This document shows, piece after piece, positions 33,242-43,212 of a stretch of 64,000 nt of DNA. Position 1 is the first letter of the stretch. Each line of letters begins with the position of its first letter. The notes under the pieces were generated by a model. It ran no database searches and was not told where the DNA came from. It saw only the letters and a program-made list of their open reading frames with translations. The DNA is from Parvibaculum sp. (GTDB lineage Bacteria > Pseudomonadota > Alphaproteobacteria > Parvibaculales > Parvibaculaceae): the NCBI GenBank assembly GCA_002694985.1, contig NZNS01000010.1:62001-126000 (forward strand). Reading direction: 5' to 3'. The translations under genes were made by a program, and so were the position numbers.

Positions 33242-35054
33242 CAACCGCAACTTCATCATCGCCATTTTTCTGTCGGTAGTCGTTTTCATCGGCTGGCAAT
33301 ATTTCTTCATCAATCCGCAGATGGAGGCCGAGCAGGCCAAACAGCAGGCAGCGGCGGAAGAAAGCGGCAATCTGGCGGCCACGGAACCGGGGACGTCTGC
33401 GCCCGGCGATGTACGCCTCCCGAGCGTCGAAAGCCCGGGGCGCACGCTAAACGCCGCAAGCGACCCGCGAGCGACGCTCGAGCGCACGGAAGCGCTGGCG
33501 CAGGCGCCGCGTCTCCCCATCCGCTCGGAAGAGCTTGAAGGGTCGATTTCGCTCAAGGGCGCGCGCTTCGACGACCTTAAGCTTCGCAAGTATCATGTGA
33601 CCGTCGACCAGAGCAGCCCGGAAGTTGCCCTCTTCTCGCCCGCGCGTACGCAGGCGCCCTATTTCTCCGAATTCGGCTTCATCGCCGCACCCGGCAGCAA
33701 TGTCGCGCTGCCCGGTTCGCAGACCGTGTGGCAGGTCGAGGAAGGCGCGACGCTCACGCCCGACACGCCGGTGACACTGCGCTGGGACAATGGCCAAGGC
33801 CTCATCTTTCACCGCACGATCACGCTCGACGAACACTTTCTCTTTTCGATCAACGATCGCGTGGAGAACAATTCCGGCGCCGCCGTCACCCTCTATCCCT
33901 ATGGCCTCGTCTCGCGCACGGGCAAGCCTGCGGGCAGCTCCTTCTTCATCCTGCATGAAGGCTTCATTGGCGAATTCCCGAGCGTCGGTGAAAAGGCCAT
34001 CAAATATGACGACGCCGCCGAAGACGGGCCGGTGAAGGTCAGCGACAATGATGGCTGGCTGGGCATTACGGACAAGTACTGGGCGGCCGCGCTGGTGCCT
34101 GAAACGGGCAAATCCTTTACCGCAAGTTTCAGCGAGCATCCGAGCGACGCCATCGAAAACTATCAGGCGGATTTCCGGTACGACGCGCAGGAAGTTCCCG
34201 CCGGCGGCAGCATTGAAATCGCCAATCGCCTTTTCGCAGGCGCCAAGGTCTCCAAGGTGATCGATGCCTATCACGATGCAGGCATCTACAAGTTCAATCT
34301 GCTGATCGACTGGGGCTGGTTCTGGTTCCTGACGCAGCCGATGTTTTCCGCTCTCCATTTCGTCGCGCTTCTCGTCGGCAATTTCGGCATCGCCATCCTG
34401 ATCGTCACGGTTGTGATCAAGCTTGTCTTCTATCCGCTCGCCAACAAGTCCTATGTGGCGATGAGCAAGATGAAGAAGCTGCAGCCGGAAATGGAAAAGC
34501 TGCGCGAGCGTTATCCTGACGACAAGATGAAGCAGCAGCAGGAGATCATGGAGCTTTACAAGAAGGAGAAGGTGAATCCGCTCGCCGGCTGCCTTCCTGT
34601 TCTCATTCAGATCCCGGTCTTCTTCTCGCTCTACAAAGTGCTCTTCGTGACCATCGAAATGCGTCACGCACCTTTCTTCGGCTGGATCAACGATCTCTCC
34701 GCGCCGGACCCGACCTCGATCTTCAACCTGTTCGGCCTTATCCCGTGGGATCCGCCTTCCATGCTGATGATCGGCATCTGGCCGCTCATCATGGGCTTCA
34801 CCATGTTCGTGCAGCAGCGCATGAACCCGCTGCCCGCAGACCCGATCCAGGCGCAGATATTCACCTGGATGCCGGTGATCTTCACTTTCATGCTGGCGGG
34901 GTTCCCGGCGGGTCTCGTGATCTACTGGGCGTGGAACAACACGCTGTCCGTCATCCAGCAAGGCGTCATCATGAAGCGGCAGGGCGTTCCTATCGAGATT
35001 TTCAGCAATCTCGGTCTGAACAAGCTGGTCGGCGGCAACAAGCCGAAATCGTGA
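33234..35054 (+). CDS. yidC: Membrane protein insertase YidC
   Basis: 606 residues from the ATG at 33234. Gram-negative YidC layout: an N-terminal helix (about 5-25, [20 protein letters not shown]), a large periplasmic beta-supersandwich (about 60-340), then the five-helix insertase core, including [20 protein letters not shown] with the hydrophilic-groove Arg replaced or shifted locally, the cytoplasmic coiled region [18 protein letters not shown], and [19 protein letters not shown]. It inserts and folds inner-membrane proteins alone or with SecYEG. It is translationally linked to rnpA and followed 4 bases later by engB. Confidence 0.97.
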   Translation: MGDNRNFIIAIFLSVVVFIGWQYFFINPQMEAEQAKQQAAAEESGNLAATEPGTSAPGDVRLPSVESPGRTLNAASDPRATLERTEALAQAPRLPIRSEELEGSISLKGARFDDLKLRKYHVTVDQSSPEVALFSPARTQAPYFSEFGFIAAPGSNVALPGSQTVWQVEEGATLTPDTPVTLRWDNGQGLIFHRTITLDEHFLFSINDRVENNSGAAVTLYPYGLVSRTGKPAGSSFFILHEGFIGEFPSVGEKAIKYDDAAEDGPVKVSDNDGWLGITDKYWAAALVPETGKSFTASFSEHPSDAIENYQADFRYDAQEVPAGGSIEIANRLFAGAKVSKVIDAYHDAGIYKFNLLIDWGWFWFLTQPMFSALHFVALLVGNFGIAILIVTVVIKLVFYPLANKSYVAMSKMKKLQPEMEKLRERYPDDKMKQQQEIMELYKKEKVNPLAGCLPVLIQIPVFFSLYKVLFVTIEMRHAPFFGWINDLSAPDPTSIFNLFGLIPWDPPSMLMIGIWPLIMGFTMFVQQRMNPLPADPIQAQIFTWMPVIFTFMLAGFPAGLVIYWAWNNTLSVIQQGVIMKRQGVPIEIFSNLGLNKLVGGNKPKS

Positions 35055-35058
35055 TGCG

Positions 35059-35751
35059 ATGAACACAGCGCCTGAAGGACCGGACGACGACACACCGGAT
35101 ATCGAGACCGGGCGCTGGCTCTTCGCGCAGCCTTGCGAGTTCCTGCGCGGCGTAGTCGAAATGAAGGGACTGCCCGAAACGGCGCTTCCCGAAGTCGCCT
35201 TTGCCGGACGCTCCAATGTCGGCAAGTCGAGCCTGATCAACGCCCTCACCAGCCGCAAAACGCTGGCGCGTACCTCCAACACCCCCGGCCGCACGAAGGA
35301 ACTCAACTTCTTCGAACTCGGCCCCCAGGGGCAGGCCGCTGTCATGCTGGTGGACCTGCCGGGCTATGGCTATGCACGCGAAACGAAAGCGCGTGTCGGC
35401 GAATGGACCCGGCTCGTCATGTCCTATCTGCGCGGGCGCGCGGGGCTCCGCCGCGTCTTCGTGCTGATCGACGCACGGCACGGCCTCAAGGAAAACGACC
35501 ACGAGGTCATGACCATGCTCGACGAAGCGGCCGTCTCCTACCAGATCGTTCTCACCAAGATCGACAAGCTGAAAAGAGGCGAACTCGAGCGGCGGCTCGA
35601 GGAAGTACGCACCGACATCCGCCGCCATGTCGCAGCGCATCCCCGGATCGTTGCGACCTCGAGCGAGAAGGGCGATGGCATCGCGACGCTTCGCGCGGAG
35701 GTCGCGTCACTGGCCGACCCGGCCGCGCTGGGGTATAAACCGCAGGCTTGA
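35059..35751 (+). CDS. engB: Ribosome biogenesis GTP-binding protein EngB (YsxC/YihA)
   Basis: 230 residues. All GTPase motifs are visible in order: G1 [10 protein letters not shown]2 TSNTPGRT, G3 DLPGYGYA, G4 TKIDK and G5 SSEKGDG. The family acts in assembly of the large ribosomal subunit. The ATG lies 4 bases after the yidC stop. The N-terminal 28 residues are acidic and poorly conserved. It is an internal gene of the rpmH operon. Confidence 0.96.
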   Translation: MNTAPEGPDDDTPDIETGRWLFAQPCEFLRGVVEMKGLPETALPEVAFAGRSNVGKSSLINALTSRKTLARTSNTPGRTKELNFFELGPQGQAAVMLVDLPGYGYARETKARVGEWTRLVMSYLRGRAGLRRVFVLIDARHGLKENDHEVMTMLDEAAVSYQIVLTKIDKLKRGELERRLEEVRTDIRRHVAAHPRIVATSSEKGDGIATLRAEVASLADPAALGYKPQA

Positions 35752-35802
35752 GAGGCTCTCGGGCAATGGGCCGGAGGCAGCCAGGGAGGCAGACGGACAG
35801 GC

Positions 35803-36720
35803 ATGGCGGACAAGACCGATAAAGGCGCTGCGCAGCAGGAAGACCCGAGAGTGGAGCGCGCGCGTATTCTTTCCGAGGCCCTGCCCTTCATGCAGCGCTA
35901 CGACAAGCGCACCGTCGTCGTGAAATATGGCGGGCATGCGATGGGCGACGAAGCACTCGGCGCTGAATTCGCCCGCGACATCGTGATGCTCAAACAGGCC
36001 GGCCTCAATCCCGTCGTCGTGCATGGCGGCGGGCCACAGATCGGCGCGATGCTGACGCGGCTTGGCATCAAGAGCGAATTTTCGGGTGGCCTCAGGATCA
36101 CCGACAAGGCGACCGTCGATATCGTCGAGATGGTTCTCGCGGGGTCGATCAACAAGCAGATCGTGGCGCAGCTCAATCAGGCCGGCGGGCGCGCGATCGG
36201 GCTTTGCGGCAAGGACGGAAATCTCATCGTCGCGCGCAAGGTCGAGCAGAAGATCCACGACCCGGAATCCAACATCGAAAAGATTCTCGATCTCGGTTTT
36301 GTCGGCCAGCCGGAAAAGATCAATCCGGAAATTCTCGAAGTCATCCAGAAGTCCGACATCATCCCGGTGATTGCGCCGATCGGCGTTTCGGCGGATGGCC
36401 ATACCTACAACATCAATGCGGACACCGTCGCAGGCGCGATCGCAGGTGCGATGGGCGCCGCGCGTCTTCTGCTTCTCACCGACGTGAAGGGCGTGCTCGA
36501 CAAGCAGGGCAAGCTCATGGAAGCCCTTACCGTCGATCAGGCCAAGAGCCTGATGCAGGATGGCACGATTTCCGGCGGCATGATCCCGAAGCTCGAAACC
36601 TGCATCGAGTCCGTCGAGGACGGCGTGGAAGCTGTGGTTATCCTCGACGGTCGGGTTCGCCACGCGGTGTTGCTCGAACTCTTCACCGAGCATGGTGCGG
36701 GTACTCTGATTCAGAAGTAG
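35803..36720 (+). CDS. argB: Acetylglutamate kinase
   Basis: 305 residues. Amino-acid kinase fold: [11 protein letters not shown] holds the catalytic Lys, [13 protein letters not shown] the nucleotide and acetylglutamate loop, [29 protein letters not shown] the Asp and the adenine pocket, and [11 protein letters not shown] the phosphate-binding Lys. It phosphorylates N-acetylglutamate, the second and usually arginine-inhibited step of arginine synthesis. It follows engB after 51 bases, a linkage common in alphaproteobacteria, and is the last gene of the run. Confidence 0.96.
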   Translation: MADKTDKGAAQQEDPRVERARILSEALPFMQRYDKRTVVVKYGGHAMGDEALGAEFARDIVMLKQAGLNPVVVHGGGPQIGAMLTRLGIKSEFSGGLRITDKATVDIVEMVLAGSINKQIVAQLNQAGGRAIGLCGKDGNLIVARKVEQKIHDPESNIEKILDLGFVGQPEKINPEILEVIQKSDIIPVIAPIGVSADGHTYNINADTVAGAIAGAMGAARLLLLTDVKGVLDKQGKLMEALTVDQAKSLMQDGTISGGMIPKLETCIESVEDGVEAVVILDGRVRHAVLLELFTEHGAGTLIQK

Positions 36721-36797
36721 GAGCAGGCCACACGGTCTTGCCGCATCGCGTCTCGCTGTTATGCTGTTTCCCGAGTTTGGGGAAATGCCGTAAATCA

Positions 36798-37799
36798 ATG
36801 ATGCGCTGTTTGCAGATAGCCGCTGCCGCCCTCACAGCATGGTTCATGCTGGGTACGCCTGCGCATGCCCACTACAGGTTCTGCAACAAGACGAGTTATG
36901 TCCTCGACGGCGCCATTGCCTTCGAGGCGGATGGCCGCATGAAGAGCCAGGGCTGGGTGCGTGTGCTGCCGGGCGGCTGCGCGTCAGCGCTGGATGGCGA
37001 CATTGCCGAGCAGGATTATTTCGTCTTCGCCCGCTCTATCGACGCGCATGTGGGGCGCGTCAAATATTTTTCGGGCAATACTCAGTTCTGCACACTGGAG
37101 GACGACTTCGCCATCGAAGGCGCGGACCAATGTGCGCTACGCGGTTATGACTCCGCCGACTTTCTGCGTGTGCGGACGAAGGCAGGCAAGGACTGGTCCA
37201 CGACATTCGCCGAGGCGAGCGAATATACCGCCGATCAGGCACGCATCGCTGCGGCACAAAGACTTCTTAAGGATAACGGGTTTGCACTCAATCGCATCGA
37301 CGGCATAGCCGCGCGAAACACGCTCCGCGCCGTGGAAGCCTTTCAGCGTTCGGCCAATATTACCGTGACGGGAAAGATCGACGACAAGCTGATCGACCGG
37401 CTCATCGAACACGCCGTCGAGGAACAGAAAGCAGTGGGTCTCGACCTTTGCAACAAGACGGATACGCTCGTCTGGGCCGCCATCGGCTATGCGAATGGCG
37501 AAGACGACATGTCCAGCGGATGGGTGAGGATCGAACCGGGCAATTGCCGCAAGGCAATCAAGGGGAAGCTCGATCAGGCCGCCTATTACGTCTATGCCGA
37601 AGGCGTGGACGATGCTGGCGCCATCGCACGAGCCGGTGAAGACGCAATGATCTGGAGTGGCAATAACAGCTTCTGCATCAAGACGACGCGTTTCGAGATC
37701 AGAGGCCGGGAACGCTGCGCGGCGCGAGGTTTCGACGAGCGCGGATTCATGCGCGTCGAAACAGGGGGGAAACCCCTGCGCCGGATCGATTTCGACTAA
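36798..37799 (+). CDS. Exported protein with two DUF1036 domains flanking a peptidoglycan-binding-like domain
   Basis: 333 residues from the ATG at 36798. A signal peptide (about 1-24, ending AHA) is followed by DUF1036 copy 1 (about 25-130: RFCNKTSYVLDGAIAF, QGWVRVLPGGC), a PG_binding_1-like helical module (about 148-200: AAQRLLKDNGFALNRIDGI, AVEAFQR), and DUF1036 copy 2 (about 211-325: DLCNKTDTLVWAAIGY, SGWVRIEPGNC). Paired cysteines recur at the same places in both copies. It probably sits in the periplasm bound to peptidoglycan; the role is unknown. Its stop overlaps the convergent DUF2336 gene's stop by three bases. Confidence 0.82.
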   Translation: MMRCLQIAAAALTAWFMLGTPAHAHYRFCNKTSYVLDGAIAFEADGRMKSQGWVRVLPGGCASALDGDIAEQDYFVFARSIDAHVGRVKYFSGNTQFCTLEDDFAIEGADQCALRGYDSADFLRVRTKAGKDWSTTFAEASEYTADQARIAAAQRLLKDNGFALNRIDGIAARNTLRAVEAFQRSANITVTGKIDDKLIDRLIEHAVEEQKAVGLDLCNKTDTLVWAAIGYANGEDDMSSGWVRIEPGNCRKAIKGKLDQAAYYVYAEGVDDAGAIARAGEDAMIWSGNNSFCIKTTRFEIRGRERCAARGFDERGFMRVETGGKPLRRIDFD

Positions 37800-39067
37800 T
37801 TCTGCGCCGCCTCCTCGATGCCGAAATACTGCAAGTGCCAGCGCATCTCATCCTCGGTCATCGGATAGGCAATACCTTCACGCGGCAGTATCAGATTGGG
37901 CTGCGGCACATGCGCAATATAGGTCTGGACCGCCAGCGCGGTGCGCATGGAAAGTCCGCCCTTCCAGCACAGGGCGGCAATGCCGCGTCCGCTTTGCGCG
38001 GTGAATATTTCTTCAATGCTTCGGGCGGAGGCACCCGCAAGCAGCGACAGCGCGAGCACAACGGAGGCGCGTTGCGAGGTCGTTGCTGCTTCCATCACTA
38101 TTTCGTCGCCAAGACGTCCCGCAGCATAGGCATCGCGGATATCCTCGCGTGGCGATGGTTCGTGCTCTTCCTCGCCCCGCTCGATCTTCGATTGCACCTT
38201 CGTTCTCAGCCAGTCCGCTGTTTCCTTGTCGAGCTCGTGTGTGCGGCGCAATTCCTCGATCAGAGAGCGTGAAACGAAAGTGGCGATACGGCGCATGGCG
38301 CGCATCGAGAGTTCGGGGCGCGTCACGAGAGGCTTGTGCCAGCTTTTTATACCGGCGGCGCGCGTAATGACGCGATCCATCGTGTCTTCGCGAATGCGAG
38401 CTCCCTTGTTTGCAAGCAACGTCTCGATCGCGTCATTGTCATGCGAGGAAACAATGGCGTCTGAAACCGGTGCATTGACACAAGCCCGGCGCGCCACGGC
38501 AGCGGCGGCACCCTCCACCTGCGACGTCGCGATGATCTCTATCAGGTCTTCGTCGGAGAGAAGCGGCGAGTATTCGAGGATCGGCCCGCAAACGGCAATT
38601 TCGGCGTCACGCGCGAGGCGTCTTGCAAGCGTTGCGGAAATGGTCGGACAGCCGGCGACCTCTTCGGCGATGATCGCCCGCACGCGCGGCAACTCGTCGG
38701 CGGCGAGCTTTTCGAGCAGCCCTGCAACACGTTCCTGGACGGCGCTGCGCTCATGGGGCGGCATATCCGGCATCAGACGGGAGAGTTTGCGCGCCAGCTC
38801 GCCGCGCACCTCGCCGTCATTGTCGCCATGCAGCAGTTCGTCGGCCTGAACCGGCGCCGACCTGTTGGCGGCGACGAGGCCGCGCACCCGCGGGTCGTCG
38901 TCGCAGGCCAGATAATAGAGCGCCTCCTGCGGGGCATCCTCGCGCGAGGCAAGCTCGCGTTTCATTTCAAACTGGTGGCTCTCCAGAACCCGGCGCGCAT
39001 CCTCGTAGCGAAGCTCCTCGGGGAGCCGCTTCCGGCCGAAAAGCCTGGCAAAAAATCCGGACGACAT
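37796..39067 (-). CDS. DUF2336 protein
   Basis: 423 residues, mostly helical, HEAT-like repeats. The N-terminal part (about 20-190) has regular helical hairpins with the DPRVRGLVAANRSAP and DELPRVRAIIAEEVAG type sequence of DUF2336; the C-terminal half has LSLLAGASARSIEEIF and GIAALCWKGGLSMRTALAVQ, a conserved block in this alphaproteobacterial family. No enzymatic motif is seen; a cytoplasmic protein-protein interaction scaffold is likely. It is convergent with the DUF1036 protein gene and divergent from the nucleotidase gene. Confidence 0.82.
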   Translation of the reverse strand: MSSGFFARLFGRKRLPEELRYEDARRVLESHQFEMKRELASREDAPQEALYYLACDDDPRVRGLVAANRSAPVQADELLHGDNDGEVRGELARKLSRLMPDMPPHERSAVQERVAGLLEKLAADELPRVRAIIAEEVAGCPTISATLARRLARDAEIAVCGPILEYSPLLSDEDLIEIIATSQVEGAAAAVARRACVNAPVSDAIVSSHDNDAIETLLANKGARIREDTMDRVITRAAGIKSWHKPLVTRPELSMRAMRRIATFVSRSLIEELRRTHELDKETADWLRTKVQSKIERGEEEHEPSPREDIRDAYAAGRLGDEIVMEAATTSQRASVVLALSLLAGASARSIEEIFTAQSGRGIAALCWKGGLSMRTALAVQTYIAHVPQPNLILPREGIAYPMTEDEMRWHLQYFGIEEAAQN

Positions 39068-39218
39068 CGCTGCACTCCGACTGCGCCTTCCTCCGAAAAC
39101 GCCGGGTCCCGGCGCGGATTACAGTCCGAGTTTCCGGTTTATCCGCTTAACACTCCATTAAGCGGCCACGTGGCACGCGAGCCTTGCCAAGCAGGTCCTG
39201 CCGGGGCACATATGAACC

Positions 39219-39956
39219 ATGACGATTATCGAAAGCGGCATCGGAAAAGCGGCGGTTCCACGGGATTTCCCGGCGGTCGAAACCTGGGTTTTCGACCTCG
39301 ACAACACGCTCTATCCGCCCGAATGCGACCTCTTCGCCCAGGTCGACCTGCGCATGACCGCCTTCATCTCGCGCTATCTGGATGTTGATGCCGCCGAAGC
39401 CAGGCGCATCCAGAAAGACTTTTATATCGAACACGGCACGACGCTATCGGGCCTGATGAGTGTTTACGGGATCGAACCGACGGAGTTCCTTCAGTTCGTG
39501 CATGATATCGACGTTACCGCCGTGCTCGCCGATGCAGCACTCGGTCAGGCGATCGAGGCGCTGCCGGGGCGGAAAATCGTTTTCACCAATGGCTCGCTCG
39601 CCCATGCGGAAAATGTTATCCGGCAGCTCGGGATCGCTCATGTCTTCAGCGGCATTTTCGATATCGTCTCGACGGAATATGAACCCAAGCCACGCCAGCG
39701 CGCCTATGAGCGCTTCCTCCATGCCAGCGGCATCGAGCCCACGCGCGCGGCAATGTTTGAGGATATCGCCCGCAATCTCGAAGTGCCGCATACGCTTGGC
39801 ATGACAACGGTCTGGGTCCGTCCCGCCATCGCAGGCACCGAGCGGCATCATCGCCTCTCGCATGAAGGGGCCGAAGGCGATCACGTCCACTATGTGACCG
39901 ACAATCTCAGAGGGTTTCTGGAAGGGCTTGCGCGCGCCTCAGCGGCGCCCGAATAG
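39219..39956 (+). CDS. Pyrimidine 5'-nucleotidase (HAD superfamily, SDT1-like)
   Basis: 245 residues. HAD motif I is [17 protein letters not shown] (nucleophile Asp-x-Asp), motif II IVFTNGS, motif [18 protein letters not shown] and [22 protein letters not shown]. The DLDNTLYP sequence marks the pyrimidine 5'-nucleotidase/SDT1 group that removes phosphate from UMP or CMP. It is convergent with mutL, whose last codons it overlaps by 18 bases. Confidence 0.9.
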   Translation: MTIIESGIGKAAVPRDFPAVETWVFDLDNTLYPPECDLFAQVDLRMTAFISRYLDVDAAEARRIQKDFYIEHGTTLSGLMSVYGIEPTEFLQFVHDIDVTAVLADAALGQAIEALPGRKIVFTNGSLAHAENVIRQLGIAHVFSGIFDIVSTEYEPKPRQRAYERFLHASGIEPTRAAMFEDIARNLEVPHTLGMTTVWVRPAIAGTERHHRLSHEGAEGDHVHYVTDNLRGFLEGLARASAAPE

Positions 39957-41759
39957 GCGTTCGATATCGGAGAGCTTCAGCTCGACATAGGTCGGGCGGC
40001 CATGATTGCACTGGCCGGAATGAGGCGTCGCCTCCATCTCGCGCAAAAGCGCATTCATTTCCTCACCGGTAAGCCGGCGCCCCGCGCGCACAGAGCCGTG
40101 GCAGGCTATGGTGCCGCAAACCTCTTCCAGCCGCTCCTTCAGCGACAGCGCCTCATCAAGCTCCGCGAGGTCGTCGGCAAGGTCGCGCACCAGCCCCGCC
40201 ACATCCAGCTTGCCGAAGATGGCCGGGACTTCGCGCACGACAACCGCCCCCTGCCCGAAGCCCTCGATCACGAAACCGAGTTCGGCGAGTTCGGGAATGC
40301 GCGCCACGAGACGCTCGGCCTCTGCCTCGTCCAGCTCCACGACTTCGGGAATGAGCAGCAATTGCCGCGCTACGCCCGTCGCCGCCATTGCCTTCTTCAT
40401 GCGCTCATAAACGAGACGTTCATGTGCCGCATGCTGGTCGACGATCACGATGCCATCCGCCGTCTGCGCGATCACATATGTTTCGTGCAACTGTCCGCGC
40501 GCCACCCCGAGCGGCAGATCCGGCGCCGTCTCGTTTGCAGGCTCCATTGCCGTTTCGACGCGCGCGGCGTGACCACCGAGATCGGTGAAAGCGCCCTGCC
40601 ATGCGCCCGTGGCTTCGGCGAGACCGGGCTGGCGCACGGGACCGGACGAGGGCCAGCGCGGCGCATGAGCACCGGGAGAGGCGGCCGCCATTTCCGGCCG
40701 CACCGCACCAAGCGCCGCACCGGCCACCGTCGTCGAGGCGCGGTGTCCGGCTTCGGCGAGCGTCCGCTTCAGCGCGCCGACAATGAGCCCGCGCACCAGC
40801 CCCGCATCTCGGAAGCGCACCTCGGCCTTGGCCGGATGCACGTTCACATCGACATCGCGGGGGTCGAGATCGACGAAAAGTGCGACGGCAGGATGCCGGT
40901 CGCGTGCGAGGAAGTCCGCGTAAGCCCCGCGTACCGCGCCAACGATCAACTTGTCGCGCACGGGCCTCCCGTTCACGAAGAGAAACTGAAGTTGCGCCGT
41001 GCCGCGATTATAGGTCGGCAATCCGGCAAAGCCCGTGAGCGCTATCCCTTCACGCACAGCATCTATCGCGAGCGCGTTCTGCTCGAAGTCGCGGCCCATG
41101 ATCGCGCCAAGCCTTGTCAGCCTGCCCGCGTCGCCGGGGAGTTCCGGTTCGAGACGCAAAAGGTTTCGCTCACCGCTCGTCAGGGTAAAGCCCGTTTCCG
41201 GGTGCGCCATCGCCAGCCGCTTCACCACATCGGATACGGCTTGCGTTTCGGCGCGCTCGCTTTTCATGAATTTCAGGCGCGCAGGCGTCGCAAAGAAGAG
41301 GTCGCGGACTTCGATCTGTGTGCCCTGGCGGCCCGCCGCGGGCTCGACGGCACCTGTCTTCCCCCCCTCGAGCGAGATACGGAATGCAGTCTGCGCATCT
41401 TTCGGGCGGCTCAGAATGCTCAGCCGGGCGACCGCGCCGATCGAGGGCAGCGCTTCTCCGCGAAAGCCGAGCGTCGCAATGTCGTGCAGATCTTCAAGGC
41501 CTTCGCGGTCTATGCGGAGCTTCGAGGTCGCATGCCGCTCGACTGCAAGTGCCAGCTCTTCCGCGTTCATGCCGATGCCATCATCGGTGACGCGAATGAG
41601 GTCGCGCCCGCCGCCGCCGACCACGATCTCGATGTGGCGCGCCCCCGCATCGAGTGCGTTCTCCACGAGTTCCTTCACCGCGCTTGCCGGGCGCTCGACT
41701 ACTTCGCCCGCGGCGATGCGGTTGATCGTCCCTTCGCTCAAGCGGCGGATACGGCTCAT
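39939..41759 (-). CDS. mutL: DNA mismatch repair protein MutL
   Basis: 606 residues. The N-terminal GHKL ATPase is plain: [26 protein letters not shown] (split), DDGIGM, ATSKL and [10 protein letters not shown]. The C-terminal domain contains [14 protein letters not shown], which matches the DQHAx2Ex4E endonuclease motif, with ACHGSVRAG and GQCNHGRPT as further metal-site parts, so this is a nicking MutL as expected in a bacterium without MutH. It starts 3 bases after pgi stops, so the two are co-transcribed. Confidence 0.96.
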   Translation of the reverse strand: MSRIRRLSEGTINRIAAGEVVERPASAVKELVENALDAGARHIEIVVGGGGRDLIRVTDDGIGMNAEELALAVERHATSKLRIDREGLEDLHDIATLGFRGEALPSIGAVARLSILSRPKDAQTAFRISLEGGKTGAVEPAAGRQGTQIEVRDLFFATPARLKFMKSERAETQAVSDVVKRLAMAHPETGFTLTSGERNLLRLEPELPGDAGRLTRLGAIMGRDFEQNALAIDAVREGIALTGFAGLPTYNRGTAQLQFLFVNGRPVRDKLIVGAVRGAYADFLARDRHPAVALFVDLDPRDVDVNVHPAKAEVRFRDAGLVRGLIVGALKRTLAEAGHRASTTVAGAALGAVRPEMAAASPGAHAPRWPSSGPVRQPGLAEATGAWQGAFTDLGGHAARVETAMEPANETAPDLPLGVARGQLHETYVIAQTADGIVIVDQHAAHERLVYERMKKAMAATGVARQLLLIPEVVELDEAEAERLVARIPELAELGFVIEGFGQGAVVVREVPAIFGKLDVAGLVRDLADDLAELDEALSLKERLEEVCGTIACHGSVRAGRRLTGEEMNALLREMEATPHSGQCNHGRPTYVELKLSDIERLFGRR

Positions 41760-41762
41760 GCC

Positions 41763-43097
41763 TCAGTCTTTCCCTTCGGCGAGATATTTGCGCGCGAGAA
41801 TCTTGCCTTCTTCCACCGCCGGCTGATCGAAGGGATCGACGCCGAGCATACGGCCCGCGATGATCGTCTCCAGCATGAAATGCATGAAGAGAGCGCCGAG
41901 CGTGCGCTCGTCGAGCGCAGGCAGCATGAAGCTGCGCACGGGCCGCCCGTTTCTCACCAGCGTATCCGCCGTGGCGCGCTGCTCGGCATCCACGAGATCG
42001 CCGACGCTGTGCCCGCCGAGGAAATCGAAAGCCGTGTCTTTCGCGATATCCGGTGAGGCCTTCGGACCCTTGCCCTTGGTTTCCGTCATGAAGATGTTGA
42101 AGAGCTTGTCCTTCGGGCCTGCAAGCCAGAGCTGCAACTGGCTGTGCTGATCGACGGGGCCAAGCGCCTTCACGGGCGTGGTGCCCTTGCCATCCTTGCC
42201 GAGACTTTCTGCCCAGAGCTGGCAATACCAGGCGAGGAAACGCTCAAGCCGGTCGGCATAGGCCGCGACGACGGAAATGGACGCGCCTTTCTCCTCCGCC
42301 ATGGCGACGGAAAGCGCCGCGCCAGCCGCGGGCGCAATATCGCCTGCGCCGCGCTTGTCGAGCACTTGCGCCAGCACCGCGGCCGCGCCTTCGCGCACCG
42401 CCGCAATATCGAGCCCCATCAGACGGGCCGGCAGAAGCCCCACATTGGTGAGCACGGCATAGCGTCCGCCAACGCCCGGATCGTGCTCCAGCGTCGGGAA
42501 GCCCTGCGCTTCGGCCAGCGCCCGCATGGGGTTCGGCTTGCCGTCCTTGGCGGGTTCCGTCAGCACGGCAAAGTGATGCTTCATGTATTTTGCGCCGCCT
42601 GCCTCCGCGAGCGTGCTCATCGCTGCCAATGTCTGTATCGCGGGCTCGACCGTTCCCCCCGATTTGGAGACGACAAGAAAGCGCGTCGTTCGCAGATCCA
42701 CGTTGGAGAACACGGCGTCCATGGTCGCCGCATCGAGATTGTCGGGAATATGGATGCGCACGCCCTTCTGCACATTCGCCTGCGTGCCCCAGCCGGTGAG
42801 CTGCGCCAGCGCCTGCGCGCCGAGCGCCGAGCCGCCAATGCCGAAAATGAATATGTCGGTCGTATTGTCGAGAAGCTTTTCCGCCACTTCCTCGATCCGC
42901 GCGAAGTCGTCGCGGCGCGCAGGTACGCGCAGGAGCGGCAACTCACCCGTTTCATGCGCCTTGCGCAACCAGTCAAGCGCGCCTTCCGCGCGCGCCAGCG
43001 CCTTGTCGTAGCTTTCGCGGGACAGGCCATTTTCGCCGATTGCAGCGGCAAAGCAGTTATCCAGAGATTGACGATAAGGCAGGTCGGTATCGGCCAT
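41763..43097 (-). CDS. pgi: Glucose-6-phosphate isomerase (short alphaproteobacterial form)
   Basis: 444 residues, about 100 shorter than E. coli Pgi. The SIS fold shows FGIGGSALGAQAL (phosphate binding), VVSKSGGTVEP and the catalytic Glu/His segments GGRYAVLTNVGLLPA and QHSQLQLWLAGP. It interconverts glucose-6-phosphate and fructose-6-phosphate. The ATG follows GGTGGAG. It leads directly into mutL. Glucose-6-phosphate is also the shared intermediate of the glk/otsA operon 15 kb away. Confidence 0.93.
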   Translation of the reverse strand: MADTDLPYRQSLDNCFAAAIGENGLSRESYDKALARAEGALDWLRKAHETGELPLLRVPARRDDFARIEEVAEKLLDNTTDIFIFGIGGSALGAQALAQLTGWGTQANVQKGVRIHIPDNLDAATMDAVFSNVDLRTTRFLVVSKSGGTVEPAIQTLAAMSTLAEAGGAKYMKHHFAVLTEPAKDGKPNPMRALAEAQGFPTLEHDPGVGGRYAVLTNVGLLPARLMGLDIAAVREGAAAVLAQVLDKRGAGDIAPAAGAALSVAMAEEKGASISVVAAYADRLERFLAWYCQLWAESLGKDGKGTTPVKALGPVDQHSQLQLWLAGPKDKLFNIFMTETKGKGPKASPDIAKDTAFDFLGGHSVGDLVDAEQRATADTLVRNGRPVRSFMLPALDERTLGALFMHFMLETIIAGRMLGVDPFDQPAVEEGKILARKYLAEGKD

Positions 43098-43169
43098 GAA
43101 CTTGCTCCACCTTTCTGGAAAGACCCGCGTCTAGAATCGCGAGGCCGGAATAAAGCGTAACAAGAACGC

Positions 43170-43190
43170 AAACCCCCGGAAAGCCGGAGG
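43170..43190 (-). terminator. Possible terminator after the M16 peptidase pair
   Basis: Minus-strand 7-bp stem CCTCCGG/CCGGGGG (one U-G wobble) with a 4-base CTTT loop, followed by TTTG. The U-tract is short. Confidence 0.35.
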
Positions 43191-43212
43191 CGTTCCCCCG
43201 CGCGGCCCTTCC

